NCBI RefSeq assembly: GCF_004295345.1
Contig: NZ_CP036200.1
Coordinates: forward strand, 3,068,001-3,132,000
Reading direction: 5' to 3'
Origin: Shewanella maritima
Lineage (GTDB): Bacteria; Pseudomonadota; Gammaproteobacteria; Enterobacterales; Shewanellaceae
DNA length: 64,000 nt
Notes under the pieces: generated by a model
Told to the model about the DNA's origin: nothing
The model's input: only the letters and a program-made list of their open reading frames with translations
Databases searched by the model: none
Shown here: one piece after another, positions 17,011 through 26,391 of the stretch
Position numbering within the stretch: the stretch's first letter is position 1
Layout: the number at the start of each line of letters is the position of its first letter
Position numbers and translations under genes: made by a program

Positions 17011-17636
17011 TCACAGCGCAAGGGGAGTTACTTGCCAACAAGGTTGTTTGTGCTGGCAATGGTTATAGCTCGAAGCAACTTTCCCCGAGCATCGATAATA
17101 AGTTTTTACCTATCATGAGTAATATTATTGTCACTGAGCCACTCACAACAGCGGAGCTTAACCAAGCAGGGTTACAAACCCACCAGGTGACCATGGATAC
17201 TCGGATCCTGAAGTATTATTACCGCTTGTTACCTGATAACCGTATCTTGTTTGGTGGTCGAGGGGCGGTTTGGGGCAAAAATGCGAATGATGATGTCTAT
17301 GCCAAGCGCCTTAAAGTCGCGTTAGATAAGTGCTTTCCTGTTTGTGCCCATAAAAAAGTTGATTATCAATGGCACGGGTGGATTGCAGCCTCTATGGATG
17401 ACATGCCTCATGTTTATTTGGATGGTGATACTGCCTACAGTTTAGGCTACTGCGGCGCTGGTGTGTCATTTAGTGCCCAAGCGGCGTATCGTTTAGCGCA
17501 ACAAGTAGCTGGTCAACAAGTGCCTGATCTGCCGCTTTATCAGCAGCCATTACCTGCAATGCCATTTGCTAACTTACGCCGAGTGGGTCAATGGGGGTAT
17601 TATCATTACGGTTGGCTAAGAGATAGGTTGGGGTGA
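16980..17636 (+). CDS. PuuB-like FAD-dependent oxidoreductase, C-terminal part (frameshifted, part 2 of 2)
   Basis: The remaining part of the flavoenzyme that begins at 16303. The first six or so codons before the G run are not part of the natural product; the true frame resumes at about 16998 with HRLITAQGELLANKVVCAGNGY. The C-terminal FAD-contact region is seen in AYSLGYCGAGVSFSAQAAYRLA. Polyamine or N-methyl amino acid oxidation is the usual activity of this family; no other putrescine-pathway (puu) gene is adjacent, so the substrate is open. Confidence 0.8.
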   Translation: MATTRGQHRLITAQGELLANKVVCAGNGYSSKQLSPSIDNKFLPIMSNIIVTEPLTTAELNQAGLQTHQVTMDTRILKYYYRLLPDNRILFGGRGAVWGKNANDDVYAKRLKVALDKCFPVCAHKKVDYQWHGWIAASMDDMPHVYLDGDTAYSLGYCGAGVSFSAQAAYRLAQQVAGQQVPDLPLYQQPLPAMPFANLRRVGQWGYYHYGWLRDRLG

Positions 17637-17672
17637 AGGTAAGCTCAGTGCTTAAAGGGTGGCGGTACGTAT

Positions 17673-18266
17673 GTCATTCCCGCAATGCTTATTTCCACAG
17701 TCATTCCCGCTATGTTTTTAAGCGGGAATCTTATGCTAGTTAAAGTGAAGCCCCTCGACCAACAGTGCCTCGAGAGTGACGGCAAGCATGTCATTCCCGC
17801 AACACTTTTAAGCGGAAATCTTATGCAAGTTACAGTGAAGCCCCTCGATTAACAGCATCTCGAGGGTGACGGCTGACATGTCATTCCCGCAATGCTTATT
17901 TCCACAGTCATTCCCGCTATGTTTTTAAGCGGGAATCTTATGCTAGTTAAAGTGAAGACCCTCGATTAACAGCATCTCAAGGGTGATGGCTGACATGTCA
18001 TTCCCGCAATGCTTATTTCCACAGTCATTTCCGCTATGTTTTTAAGCGGAAATCTTGTGCTAGTTAAAGTGAAGACCCTCAATTAACAGTGCCTCGAGGG
18101 TGACGAGTAAGTAGTCATTCCCGCAACGCTTATTTCCACAGTCATTCCCGCAGTGCTTTTAAGCGGGAATCTTATGCTAGTTAAAGTGAGGACCCTCGAT
18201 TAACAGCGCCTCGAGGGTGACGGCAAGCATGTCATTCCCGCAATGCTTTTGAGCGGGAATCTATGC
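17673..18266. repeat. Tandem array of 117-bp REP-like repeats
   Basis: Five head-to-tail units begin GTCATTCCCGC at 17673, 17790, 17880, 17997 and 18114, with a truncated sixth at 18231. Four units are exactly 117 bases. The second is 90 because it lacks the 27-base leader GTCATTCCCGC..TTTCCACA. Each unit holds two hairpins: ATTCCCGCT..AGCGGGAAT and CCCTCGA..TCGAGGG. Several units differ by paired changes within stems (for example TTTCCGC with GCGGAAA in unit 4), as if base pairing were kept. The array fills the gap between the convergent puuB-like and purD genes. No open reading frame is apparent. Confidence 0.9.
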
Positions 18267-18302
18267 ACGCCACTTGTGATCGACAAGCAAAACTTGAATA
18301 CA

Positions 18303-18336
18303 AAAAGCCCTTTAGTCTTGCAACTAAAGGGCTTTT
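18303..18336 (-). terminator. purHD operon terminator
   Basis: A 14-bp perfect stem AAAAGCCCTTTAGT / ACTAAAGGGCTTTT with a 6-base loop. The minus-strand reading ends in five T, 50 bases past the purD stop. Confidence 0.88.
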
Positions 18337-18385
18337 GACAAGTTAAAACTAAGCTTTAACTCACTAACAAATAGCTACTAACAAA

Positions 18386-19687
18386 CTAACCTTGACCATT
18401 CTCACGGGCAATCGCGCGGTAGGCGATATCGGTGCGGAAGTACACGTCATCCCAGTGAATAGCATCAACTAGCTTGTAAGCGCCAGCTTGTGCTTCAGTA
18501 ACCGTATTGCCTAGTGCAGTTGCACATAATACGCGGCCGCCAGCGGTAACGATATGGCCATCTTTACTTGCAGTACCAGCGTGGAAGACTTTAGCGTCGT
18601 TGTTACCTAGGTCTAAACCTTCAATCACATCGCCTTTGTTGTAGGCTTCTGGGTAACCGCCTGCTGCCATCACCACACCAACAGCAGCGCGTGAGTCGAA
18701 CTCTGCAGTTACTGTGTTTAGCTCGCCGCGTGTTGCTGCAAGGCAAAGCTCAACTAGGTCTGATTTTAGGCGCATCATAATTGGCTGAGTTTCTGGGTCG
18801 CCAAAGCGGCAGTTGTACTCAAGTACTTTAGCGCTGCCATCTGGCGCAATCATTAGGCCAGCGTATAGGAAACCTGTGTAAACATTACCTTCAGCTGCCA
18901 TGCCATCAACCGTTGGACGGATAACATTGTCAATGGTCCAGTCGTGAACGGTTTGAGTTACCACTGGTGCTGGTGAGTATGCACCCATGCCACCTGTGTT
19001 AGGGCCGTTGTCGCCGTTGTCACGTGCTTTATGGTCTTGGCTTGATGCCATTGCCAAAATGTTTTTGCCGTCAACCATCACGATGAAGCTTGCTTCTTCA
19101 CCTTTTAGGAATTCTTCGATAACAACGCGTGAGCCCGCTTCGCCAAACTTGTTGCCTGCTAGCATGTCTTCAATGGCAGCGTCAGCTTCAGCTTGATCTT
19201 GGGCGATAATTACGCCTTTACCTGCTGCAAGGCCGTCAGCTTTGATAACGATAGGGAAGCCAGTGCTTGCCGTAACTTCAGTGACATACGCTTTTGCTGG
19301 TTCAATTTCAGTGAAATTTGAGTAAGCGGCTGTCGGGATGTTGTGACGAGCTAAGAAGTCTTTAGTGAAGGCTTTAGATGACTCAAGCTGTGCTGCGCCT
19401 TGAGTTGGACCAAAAATAGCAAGACCTGCTTCGTTGAAGGCATCTACCACACCCAGTGACAGTGGTACTTCTGGGCCAACAATGGTTAGCTCGATTTTAT
19501 TGTCTTTGGCAAACGCCACTAACTCAGAAATAGCTTCAACTTTAATGCTGACATTTTCTAGCTTGGGTTCTAGTTCAGTACCCGCGTTACCTGGAGCGAC
19601 AAATACTTTGGAGACCTGCTGTGATTGGGCGGCTTTCCACGCTAGTGCGTGCTCACGTCCACCGCTGCCTATAACCAATACCTGCAT
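18386..19687 (-). CDS. purD: Phosphoribosylamine-glycine ligase PurD (GAR synthetase)
   Basis: A 433-residue cytoplasmic ATP-grasp enzyme that joins phosphoribosylamine to glycine in step two of purine synthesis. Visible features are the N-domain start MQVLVIGSGGREHALAWKAA, the ATP-grasp region with FPIVIKADGLAAGKGVIIA, the substrate region DHKARDNGDNGPNTGGMGAYSPAP, and the metal-binding EYNCRFGDPETQ. Its length matches E. coli PurD (429). It lies 137 bases downstream of purH on the same strand, the usual purHD arrangement, with a hairpin between the two. Confidence 0.97.
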   Translation of the reverse strand: MQVLVIGSGGREHALAWKAAQSQQVSKVFVAPGNAGTELEPKLENVSIKVEAISELVAFAKDNKIELTIVGPEVPLSLGVVDAFNEAGLAIFGPTQGAAQLESSKAFTKDFLARHNIPTAAYSNFTEIEPAKAYVTEVTASTGFPIVIKADGLAAGKGVIIAQDQAEADAAIEDMLAGNKFGEAGSRVVIEEFLKGEEASFIVMVDGKNILAMASSQDHKARDNGDNGPNTGGMGAYSPAPVVTQTVHDWTIDNVIRPTVDGMAAEGNVYTGFLYAGLMIAPDGSAKVLEYNCRFGDPETQPIMMRLKSDLVELCLAATRGELNTVTAEFDSRAAVGVVMAAGGYPEAYNKGDVIEGLDLGNNDAKVFHAGTASKDGHIVTAGGRVLCATALGNTVTEAQAGAYKLVDAIHWDDVYFRTDIAYRAIARENGQG

Positions 19688-19785
19688 GTTTTAATCCTCT
19701 TATAGCTAAGCCATTGAAGTCATTGCTAGTTAGCGTGAACTTGAATCAATGGCTAGCTCTAATATGTTTAAAGCAAAAAACTCAT

Positions 19786-19815
19786 ACACCGCTTATTACT
19801 AGCAATAAGCGGTGT
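19786..19815 (-). terminator. Hairpin between purH and purD
   Basis: A 12-bp perfect stem ACACCGCTTATT / AATAAGCGGTGT with a 6-base loop. Read on the minus strand it is followed, after about five bases, by a six-T run. It may act as a partial terminator that lowers purD relative to purH, or as an RNA processing or stability element. Confidence 0.6.
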
Positions 19816-19824
19816 TAACTTTGA

Positions 19825-21414
19825 TTAGTGACGGAAGTGACGCATGCCGGTGAATACCATCGCCATGCCGTGCTCGTCTGCCGCGGCAATGATTTCTTCA
19901 TCGCGGATTGAACCACCTGGTTGGATGATGCAGCTAATGCCTGCTGCTGCCGCTGCGTCGATACCATCGCGGAATGGGAAGAAGGCATCAGATGCCATTA
20001 CTGAGTTCTCAACCACTAGACCTTCGTCAGCTGCTTTAATGCCGGCAATTTTCGCTGAGTAAACGCGGCTCATTTGGCCTGCGCCTACACCGATTGTCAT
20101 GCCATCTTTGGCGTAAACGATAGCGTTAGATTTAACGAACTTAGCCACTTTCCAGCAGAACATTAAGTCTTTTAGCTCTTCAGCGGTAGGCTGACGCTTA
20201 GATACCACTTTAACGTCGTCTAAACCAACCATGCCTTGGTCGCGATCTTGTACTAGCATGCCGCCGTTAACGCGCTTGTAGTCCTGGCTCACTGTTTTGG
20301 TGTCCCACTGACCGCACTCAAGTAAACGTACATTAGCTTTTGCTGCAACTACGTCACGAGCGCCTTGGCTGACGACAGGTGCGATGATGACTTCAACAAA
20401 CTGGCGATCAACAATCGCTTTAGCAGTTTCAGCGTCTAACTCTTGGTTAAAGGCGATGATGCCACCAAATGCTGAAGTTGGGTCAGTTTTGAATGCGCGG
20501 TCATAGGCTTCAAGAATGTTGTCGCCTAGTGCTACACCACATGGGTTAGCGTGCTTAACGATAACACAAGCTGGTGCGTCGAATTCTTTCACACACTCAA
20601 GTGCTGCGTCTGTGTCAGCAATGTTGTTGTAAGACAGTGCTTTACCCTGCAGTTGTACTGCGCTGGCAACAGAGGCTTCGTCAATGTTGCTGTCAACATA
20701 AAACGCTGCTTTTTGGTGGCTGTTTTCACCGTAGCGCAGGTCTTGCTTTTTAACTAGCTGAGTGTTGAAAGTGCGTGGGAAGCTAGAGTCTTCATGACAC
20801 TCGTCTTTTGAGTGTGCTGGCACCATAGTACCGAAGTAGTTTGCAATCATGCCGTCATAAGCGGCAGTGTGCTCAAATGCTGCAATTGCAAGGTCGAAAC
20901 GCGTTTCTAGCGTCGTGCTACCTTGGTTTGCTTGCATTTCTGCAATTACGCGATCGTAATCTTGCGCGTTAACAACGATAGTGGTGTCTTTATGGTTTTT
21001 CGCAGTAGAGCGAACCATAGTCGGACCACCGATGTCGATGTTCTCAACTGCGTCTTCTAAAGTACAACCTTCTTTGGCAACAGTTTGTGCAAATGGGTAT
21101 AGGTTCACAGCCACTAGATCGATAGGTTTGATGGCGTTTTGCTCCATCACCACTTCATCAATACCGCGACGACCTAAGATACCACCGTGTACTTTAGGGT
21201 GCAGAGTTTTAACACGACCGTCCATGATCTCCGGGTGACCTGTGTAGTCAGAAACTTCAGTCACAGGAATGTTGTTGTCGGCTAGCAGTTTAGCTGTGCC
21301 GCCAGTTGAAAGTAGTTCAACACCTTGAGCGTGCAGCGCTTGTGCAAACTCAACGATTCCAGTTTTATCAGATACGCTTAACAGCGCGCGACGAATAGGT
21401 CTGGCATTATTCAT
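19825..21414 (-). CDS. purH: Bifunctional AICAR formyltransferase / IMP cyclohydrolase PurH
   Basis: A 529-residue cytoplasmic enzyme for the last two steps to IMP; E. coli PurH has the same length. The N-terminal MGS-like cyclohydrolase domain (about 1-150) shows [24 protein letters not shown] and [12 protein letters not shown]. The C-terminal transformylase domain carries the catalytic KHANPCG motif in [14 protein letters not shown] and [13 protein letters not shown]. The gene leads the purHD operon. I did not find a full PurR operator upstream. Confidence 0.97.
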   Translation of the reverse strand: MNNARPIRRALLSVSDKTGIVEFAQALHAQGVELLSTGGTAKLLADNNIPVTEVSDYTGHPEIMDGRVKTLHPKVHGGILGRRGIDEVVMEQNAIKPIDLVAVNLYPFAQTVAKEGCTLEDAVENIDIGGPTMVRSTAKNHKDTTIVVNAQDYDRVIAEMQANQGSTTLETRFDLAIAAFEHTAAYDGMIANYFGTMVPAHSKDECHEDSSFPRTFNTQLVKKQDLRYGENSHQKAAFYVDSNIDEASVASAVQLQGKALSYNNIADTDAALECVKEFDAPACVIVKHANPCGVALGDNILEAYDRAFKTDPTSAFGGIIAFNQELDAETAKAIVDRQFVEVIIAPVVSQGARDVVAAKANVRLLECGQWDTKTVSQDYKRVNGGMLVQDRDQGMVGLDDVKVVSKRQPTAEELKDLMFCWKVAKFVKSNAIVYAKDGMTIGVGAGQMSRVYSAKIAGIKAADEGLVVENSVMASDAFFPFRDGIDAAAAAGISCIIQPGGSIRDEEIIAAADEHGMAMVFTGMRHFRH

Positions 21415-21460
21415 GTAGGTACAGGGTCCACTATTGGTAGTTTAAAGTTTGTTTTAGCTT

Positions 21461-21528
21461 AAAGATCTTTCGCAAAACTCAGTTGAGACTCAGTAGAGTA
21501 AATAAGTGAGCTTTGCCAAAGATCTTCT
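21461..21528. repeat. Imperfect 18-bp inverted repeat upstream of purH
   Basis: AAGATCTTTCGCAAAACT near 21461 and AGCTTTGCCAAAGATCTT near 21511 are inverted copies that match at 16 of 18 positions, separated by about 32 bases. They lie 50-115 bases upstream of the purH start. They could form a leader RNA stem or bind a regulator. The pattern does not fit a known purine riboswitch. Confidence 0.5.
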
Positions 21529-21707
21529 CTATGCCCAGATTTCGTTTTCGTTGTTATGAGGTGAGCCTTCATTTAACCGTCATCTAAGGTGGCTATTGTC
21601 AGGCGCGCGTATTTTATCTCAATCTTCACAGTTCCAGTGAATTTATGCGTGATTTCACAATATTGAAATCAGAACAACAAATATGATGTTATGTCGCAGT
21701 TCAACCC

Positions 21708-21739
21708 TTGACCTTAGATTAAACTCCAAGGTTTATACT
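21708..21739 (+). promoter_or_regulatory. MerR-family promoter of zntR
   Basis: A -35 box TTGACC and a -10 box TATACT are separated by 20 bases instead of 17, the hallmark of MerR-type promoters. Between them lies an interrupted dyad ACCTT-N12-AAGGT. MerR-type activators bind such a spacer and untwist it when metal is bound. The promoter is 75 bases before zntR, so the regulator and exporter are probably autoregulated together. Confidence 0.8.
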
Positions 21740-21813
21740 GGCGTAAATTCGAGTGGTTTTGCTCGGAGAATTGAGGCGTTTAAGCGCTTAACTAAACAGA
21801 GGGTGAGTACATC

Positions 21814-22263
21814 ATGTATCGCATTGGTGAACTAGCAAAAGCTTGTGACATTAAAACGGATACGCTGCGCTTTTACGAAAAGCATGGTTTGTTGACGCCA
21901 TCGCATCGCTCAAGCTCTGGCTATCGTATGTATACCAAAGACGATGAAGCCAGGCTCAAGTTTATTCTGCGTGCCAAAGCGGTGGGCTTTACCTTAAACG
22001 AAATCGCTGAGCTGTTGTCGATTGAGCTAGATAAATCTAACTGGGCCTGCGCCGATGTAAAAGGTTTAGTCGATATTAAGCTTGCTCAGGTTCAAGCCAA
22101 GATTGCCGAACTCACGCATTTTTCTACCTCGTTACAAAGCTTGTCAGATGCCTGTTGTGGCGGACCTGAAAGCGCCGAGCATTGCTCGATTCTTGAAGCG
22201 CTAGAGTCTTGCGACAACATGCAGTTATCGCCAGCAGCAGCCGCAGAGCTGTCGGAGAAGTAA
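21814..22263 (+). CDS. zntR: MerR-family zinc-responsive regulator ZntR
   Basis: A 149-residue dimeric metal sensor. The N-terminal winged helix begins MYRIGELAKACDIKTDTLRFYEKHGLL; a dimerisation helix follows; the metal loop reads ACCGGPESAEHCSILEALE. The four Zn ligands of E. coli ZntR (C79, C114, C115, C124) fall at exactly the same residue numbers here. This is stronger evidence for ZntR than for CueR, which has only two cysteines. The stop codon is followed after one base by the exporter's ATG, so the two are co-transcribed. The known partner in E. coli is the ZntA ATPase; here it is an SO_0444-type permease. Confidence 0.92.
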   Translation: MYRIGELAKACDIKTDTLRFYEKHGLLTPSHRSSSGYRMYTKDDEARLKFILRAKAVGFTLNEIAELLSIELDKSNWACADVKGLVDIKLAQVQAKIAELTHFSTSLQSLSDACCGGPESAEHCSILEALESCDNMQLSPAAAAELSEK

Positions 22264-22264
22264 T

Positions 22265-23671
22265 ATGTTAGTGACTAATTTTATCAATTTGTTTTTAGAG
22301 TCTGCGCCCTGGTTGCTATTGGGTTTAGTGTTAGCCGGGCTGTTAAAGGTGTTTGTGCCAATGGCATGGATGCAAAAGCAGTTAGGTGGTCATGGATTTA
22401 AAACCGTGATTAAAGCGGCGATTTTAGGTGCGCCGCTACCATTGTGTTCATGCGGGGTTATTCCTGCCGCAGTGGGGCTACGCCGCTCTGGTGCGTCGAA
22501 AGCTGCAACTACTTCATTTTTAGTGGCTACCCCTGAAACTGGCGTAGATTCGGTGTCGGTATCTTATGTGTTACTTGGACCATTTATGGCGATAGTGCGT
22601 CCGATTGCTGCGGTGACCAGTGCCGTAGTCGCTGGCTTGCTAGTCGGGCGCGATGATCGTGAGGAGCAAGATGATCGCAAAGTACAAGGTGACCGTGATG
22701 AGCAAGCCAAAGCCGACTCAAGCCAAAGCGCTTCGTCAGTAGTGAATAGCCAGCCTGCCAAGTCATGCTGTGCCAGTACAAAGCAATCTGCAAATGTGAT
22801 GCGTATGACCAAGGCTGAAGATTCACCGCTGTTAACACCTGTGACTGCAGATGGGCAATCAACCGCCGCAGCACAATCACAAGCAAAGGCTTCATCATGT
22901 TGTGGCAGCAAACAACAACAGGCAAAGACTTCATCATGTTGTGCTAGCAATTCAGCGAAAGTCGCGACTGACGAGCAGCTACAAGCACAGTCAACGAGCA
23001 GCTGTTGTAGCACCAAAAGTGATGTAGCAAACAACGAGCAAACAGATAGCTGCTGCGCCTCAACTCAGGATGTTGCCACTGAGCTTAAAGGTGAGTCGAT
23101 AATTAGCCGAATTGGTAAAGGTTTGCATTATGCGGCGACAGATCTTGTTCGCGATACAACCATTTGGCTGTTGATTGGTTTGTTCTTCGCCGCATTAGTA
23201 CAAACCTACGTACCTGCAGACTTCTTGGCCAAATGGGGCGACGGCATTCTTGCTATGTTAGTCATGGTGCTTGTGTCGATCCCTATGTATATCTGCGCGA
23301 CGGCATCAACGCCAATTGCAGCGGGTTTACTGTTAGCTGGCGTGTCGCCAGGTGCTGTGCTGGTGTTTATGATGGCAGGCCCTGCGACTAATATCGCTAC
23401 ATTAGGTGTAGTGACTAATGAGCTAGGCAAACGTGCGTTATTTGGCTATTTAGGTGGCGTATTGGGCGTGGCGTTAGCAGCTGGTATGTTGGTCAATTAC
23501 CTGGTTGCCAGCTTTGGATTTGAGGTGATGCCGCAAATTGGTCATGAACATGAATTATTGCCTCAAGGCGTGGTGATGCTGTCAGGCGTGGTGCTAGCTG
23601 CACTCATGCTAAAAGTGCTATGGGACAAGCTGCCGCGCAAGCAAAAAACAGACAGCTGCTGCTCATCGTAA
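22265..23671 (+). CDS. SO_0444-family Cu/Zn efflux permease
   Basis: A 468-residue inner-membrane permease of the DUF318/ArsP-like type, named after Shewanella oneidensis SO_0444. Two homologous membrane halves are seen: about residues 1-125 (with GAPLPLCSCGVIPAAVGLRRSG, cysteines in the pore region) and about 280-455 (with PMYICATASTPIAAGLLLAG). A hydrophilic linker of about 150 residues between them contains five Ser-Cys-Cys motifs (SCCAS, SCCGS, SCCAS, SCCST, SCCAS), and a sixth ends the protein (DSCCSS). These Cys pairs probably gather soft metal ions for export. Translational coupling to zntR fixes its likely role as a metal-induced exporter. Confidence 0.88.
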   Translation: MLVTNFINLFLESAPWLLLGLVLAGLLKVFVPMAWMQKQLGGHGFKTVIKAAILGAPLPLCSCGVIPAAVGLRRSGASKAATTSFLVATPETGVDSVSVSYVLLGPFMAIVRPIAAVTSAVVAGLLVGRDDREEQDDRKVQGDRDEQAKADSSQSASSVVNSQPAKSCCASTKQSANVMRMTKAEDSPLLTPVTADGQSTAAAQSQAKASSCCGSKQQQAKTSSCCASNSAKVATDEQLQAQSTSSCCSTKSDVANNEQTDSCCASTQDVATELKGESIISRIGKGLHYAATDLVRDTTIWLLIGLFFAALVQTYVPADFLAKWGDGILAMLVMVLVSIPMYICATASTPIAAGLLLAGVSPGAVLVFMMAGPATNIATLGVVTNELGKRALFGYLGGVLGVALAAGMLVNYLVASFGFEVMPQIGHEHELLPQGVVMLSGVVLAALMLKVLWDKLPRKQKTDSCCSS

Positions 23672-23778
23672 ATGCCAAGGTTGAGTACTATGTTAGCCGT
23701 TGGAGTGAGTGTTGTTAATAACTTGCTTACTCATTGTTCGACCTAAGCATATTTTGTAAGCAATAATCTAATCCTTTG

Positions 23779-23814
23779 AAAACCCCTAACTTAAAATTTT
23801 AAGTTAGGGGTTTT
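23779..23814 (+). terminator. Terminator of zntR-exporter operon
   Basis: A perfect 36-base palindrome AAAACCCCTAACTTAAAA / TTTTAAGTTAGGGGTTTT lies 108 bases past the exporter stop. Its own ends provide the T run on either strand, so it may work in both directions. Confidence 0.8.
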
Positions 23815-24150
23815 GTGTTTAAGCGTCATCTAAATCAGCCTCCCTTTGTCGAACTTTTACTCTAATTTTATTCGCTACATTTTTAAGTTACTAATAAATA
23901 AGCACTTTAAGTATCTTTCAGCAATTGAAATATTAGCTTTCGATTATTGAAATTTCGTTTTATGCACAGTGTAAAGAATTGCTGATTAAGTATTTTTTAA
24001 GATTATTTTAAGGTTGTTTGGGTCTGTTAGCTTTAAGTGGTTGATTTTTAGTGGTTAGTTTCCTTAAGGTTTGTTGGTTAGTAAATGGTTTAATTTTTGT
24101 TTGTGAGTGGTGATTCATGTTTCTGGCATAAACAATCATTCACAACTTCG

Positions 24151-24215
24151 TCACGTGACTCTTATCGCAACCCTATTTGGGCAAGTTTTATAGAATTGTC
24201 ATTGGGAGATACTCA
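24151..24215 (+). promoter_or_regulatory. Shared upstream element of cytochrome gene 1
   Basis: TCACGTGA, six bases, then TCGCAA (24151-24170) and, further down, GGGAGATACTCA (24204-24215). Both blocks recur with nearly the same spacing upstream of the second cytochrome gene (26673-26692 and 26725-26736). The 20-base block is 73 bases before the start codon here and 71 bases there. TCACGTGA is palindromic and could be a binding site; the regulator is not known. The rest of the 571-base gap upstream is AT-rich with no gene seen. Confidence 0.6.
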
Positions 24216-24242
24216 TAAAGAGGTATTAAGAGGATGAAAACG

Positions 24243-26297
24243 ATGAAAAGATTTAGCCAACACAGAATCGCCTTTGTGGTTGCTTCGGCACTCGCTCTGG
24301 CGGCTTGTAGTGGTGAAGATGGTAAAGACGGCAAAGATGGTGAAAATGGTGAAGATGGTGTGAGCCCGACTCCACCTGTTGTCGAGGTTTCTGAAGTTAC
24401 TGAGCTTAATTATGTGAGTCACATGATTGAAGAAGGGCAGGTAACTGTGGAGTTCAACGCTACTGATGAAGCAGGCCTAGTCATTAACGGTTTAGAGCAA
24501 GTGGGTGTATCTGTATATCTTGCCGCGGTTACTGACAATGGTATCCAGCGCAGTCGTGATGGCACTGTAGGTGGCTCAGCTGATTTAGAAACTGAAGGCG
24601 CAAGCTTAACCCTGTTAGACAATGGTAACTACGAGTTTGTTGCACCTATGTCGGCTGTTCAAGCGGATACAGACGGTATTGTTCGCTTAACTGTTGGTGA
24701 TTTAAGACGTGACCCAGGTCCGATTGCTGCAGCAGGTATGCTGGTTCATAAGCCTGAAGAAACGATTCACACTACAACAACAGAAACATGTTACTCATGT
24801 CACGTTGACTTTGCGACGTCTGACATCCGCCATAACTATTATGTTGTTCAAGATGTTGATGGCAATACAGACTTCGTGGGTAGCTGTTTAGTTTGTCACA
24901 ACAACGTAGCACGTGATGTTGCTGAAGACGGTTCATCTCTCGACACTGGTGGTTATGCTAAGTTAACGATGCAAGCCATGGGTCATATCAATCACCAGAA
25001 GTTTGAAATGGACTTCCAGGTGACTAACTGCTTCACTTGTCACGCAACTGAAGTCATGAATACCAATATTACTGGTAACGGGTGTAGCGACTGTCACGGT
25101 ACTAATACTGAATCTGTAATGGCAATGGCTAAGAGCTCGCCTGCATACACTAGTGACACAAGCAGCTTTGACGTTCGCCAAATGCACGCAGATATCTCAG
25201 CGTTAAATGAGCGTAAAGCTATCCGTGCTCAGTACAGTACTACAGCGAGTGCACCATACTATGACGATACCTATACCTATGATGATGGCAATGGCTATGC
25301 TGGTACCGGTGGTTATTGTATTGACCTTAAGCTTTGGGATAACGCTACTGACACACCAGTACAAGTAAACATTAAGAACCTTTACGATGCTGGCGAGCTA
25401 GCCTATACCGGTGCTTACATTGATGGATATGATCTAGAAACTGGTTCAATCGTCGCACGTGCGATTAGCCGTTATGACACTGGCCTAGGCTACTATGATC
25501 GTGAAGATGGAACCCGCTCAGTTTGTTACACCTTCATCGACTTTGGCGACCAATCTGGCTTTGCTCACCTAGCAGGTAGCACGCGTCTAACCTTTAAAGA
25601 TGCAGGTTGGATTGACTCAGACAGTGAATACGGTGTGTCATTCACTAGCTTTGCTGGTATTTCAGAGCTAACTGTATCGGCGGACCCTGCAGTGCCGCAT
25701 ACGCTAGTTGATATCAATGAAGCTCATGGTCGTCGTTTCATCATTGACAATGAAGCATGTACTACTTGTCACAACAATGAGACTAACTATCATAAGAATG
25801 GTTCGTACAATGCTGGTGGTCAGGACTGTGTAGCATGTCATAACAATGGTTACGACCGCAATGCTGCTAAGTCTGCTCCAGGCTTTGGCCCTATGATCCA
25901 CAGCATGCACTGGGGTGTGGGTAACGCACTATCAGGCAACAAGGGTCAAGACGAAGATGGCAACAACATTCAAAACTCAGCGGCGAGCTTAAATGCTGAT
26001 AACTGTGTGTCTTGTCATAGCAATGGTATCGACATGGACGCAATTCCAAATCGTTACATGCTGTCTAAGTCGCTTAATGATGGTACTTCTGGCGTGATGA
26101 CAAGCCCTGTATTAGCAAACTGCTCTGCATGTCATGACTCAGAAGCTGCGTTAAACCACATGATGCAAAATGGCGGCGAGCTAAACACAGTGAAAGGCGA
26201 TGGCTGGTACACAGTACCTACCGCTGAGTCTTGTGCTACTTGTCACGCGACCGGTAAATCATTCGGCATCGATAAGTACCACGTGTTTGAGCGTTAA
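24243..26297 (+). CDS. OmcA/MtrC-family outer-surface multiheme c-type cytochrome 1
   Basis: A 684-residue lipoprotein cytochrome. The signal peptide ends at a lipobox with C22 (LALAAC), followed by a Gly/Asp/Lys-rich GEDGKDGKDGENGEDG linker. I count nine CXXCH haem sites, not ten: four in the first haem domain (CYSCH, CLVCH, CFTCH, CSDCH) and five in the second (CTTCH, CVACH, CVSCH, CSACH, CATCH). Two single cysteines between them (GYCIDL, SVCYTF) may form a disulphide as in related structures. Many extra His residues could be axial ligands. The start at 24243 is chosen over an ATG 9 bases earlier by spacing from AAGAGG and by alignment with the second gene. Family members reduce extracellular metals or flavins; no mtrA/mtrB homologue adjoins. 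Confidence 0.9.
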   Translation: MKRFSQHRIAFVVASALALAACSGEDGKDGKDGENGEDGVSPTPPVVEVSEVTELNYVSHMIEEGQVTVEFNATDEAGLVINGLEQVGVSVYLAAVTDNGIQRSRDGTVGGSADLETEGASLTLLDNGNYEFVAPMSAVQADTDGIVRLTVGDLRRDPGPIAAAGMLVHKPEETIHTTTTETCYSCHVDFATSDIRHNYYVVQDVDGNTDFVGSCLVCHNNVARDVAEDGSSLDTGGYAKLTMQAMGHINHQKFEMDFQVTNCFTCHATEVMNTNITGNGCSDCHGTNTESVMAMAKSSPAYTSDTSSFDVRQMHADISALNERKAIRAQYSTTASAPYYDDTYTYDDGNGYAGTGGYCIDLKLWDNATDTPVQVNIKNLYDAGELAYTGAYIDGYDLETGSIVARAISRYDTGLGYYDREDGTRSVCYTFIDFGDQSGFAHLAGSTRLTFKDAGWIDSDSEYGVSFTSFAGISELTVSADPAVPHTLVDINEAHGRRFIIDNEACTTCHNNETNYHKNGSYNAGGQDCVACHNNGYDRNAAKSAPGFGPMIHSMHWGVGNALSGNKGQDEDGNNIQNSAASLNADNCVSCHSNGIDMDAIPNRYMLSKSLNDGTSGVMTSPVLANCSACHDSEAALNHMMQNGGELNTVKGDGWYTVPTAESCATCHATGKSFGIDKYHVFER

Positions 26298-26391
26298 CTT
26301 AGCGTAGAACTTAACTCCTGCGGCGCTTCTCTACTAACCCATGCCGCAGTGAGTTAGGCAATATCTAGAGAACCTTACCTTGTGATTTTAT

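Noticed and set aside
17673..18266. CRISPR-like array
   Set aside because: The whole unit repeats, without unique spacers of constant length between short repeats, and no cas genes are present.
21538..21556. PurR operator upstream of purH
   Set aside because: The minus strand has ACGAAAACG, which fits one half of the PurR site, but the second half does not match the consensus.
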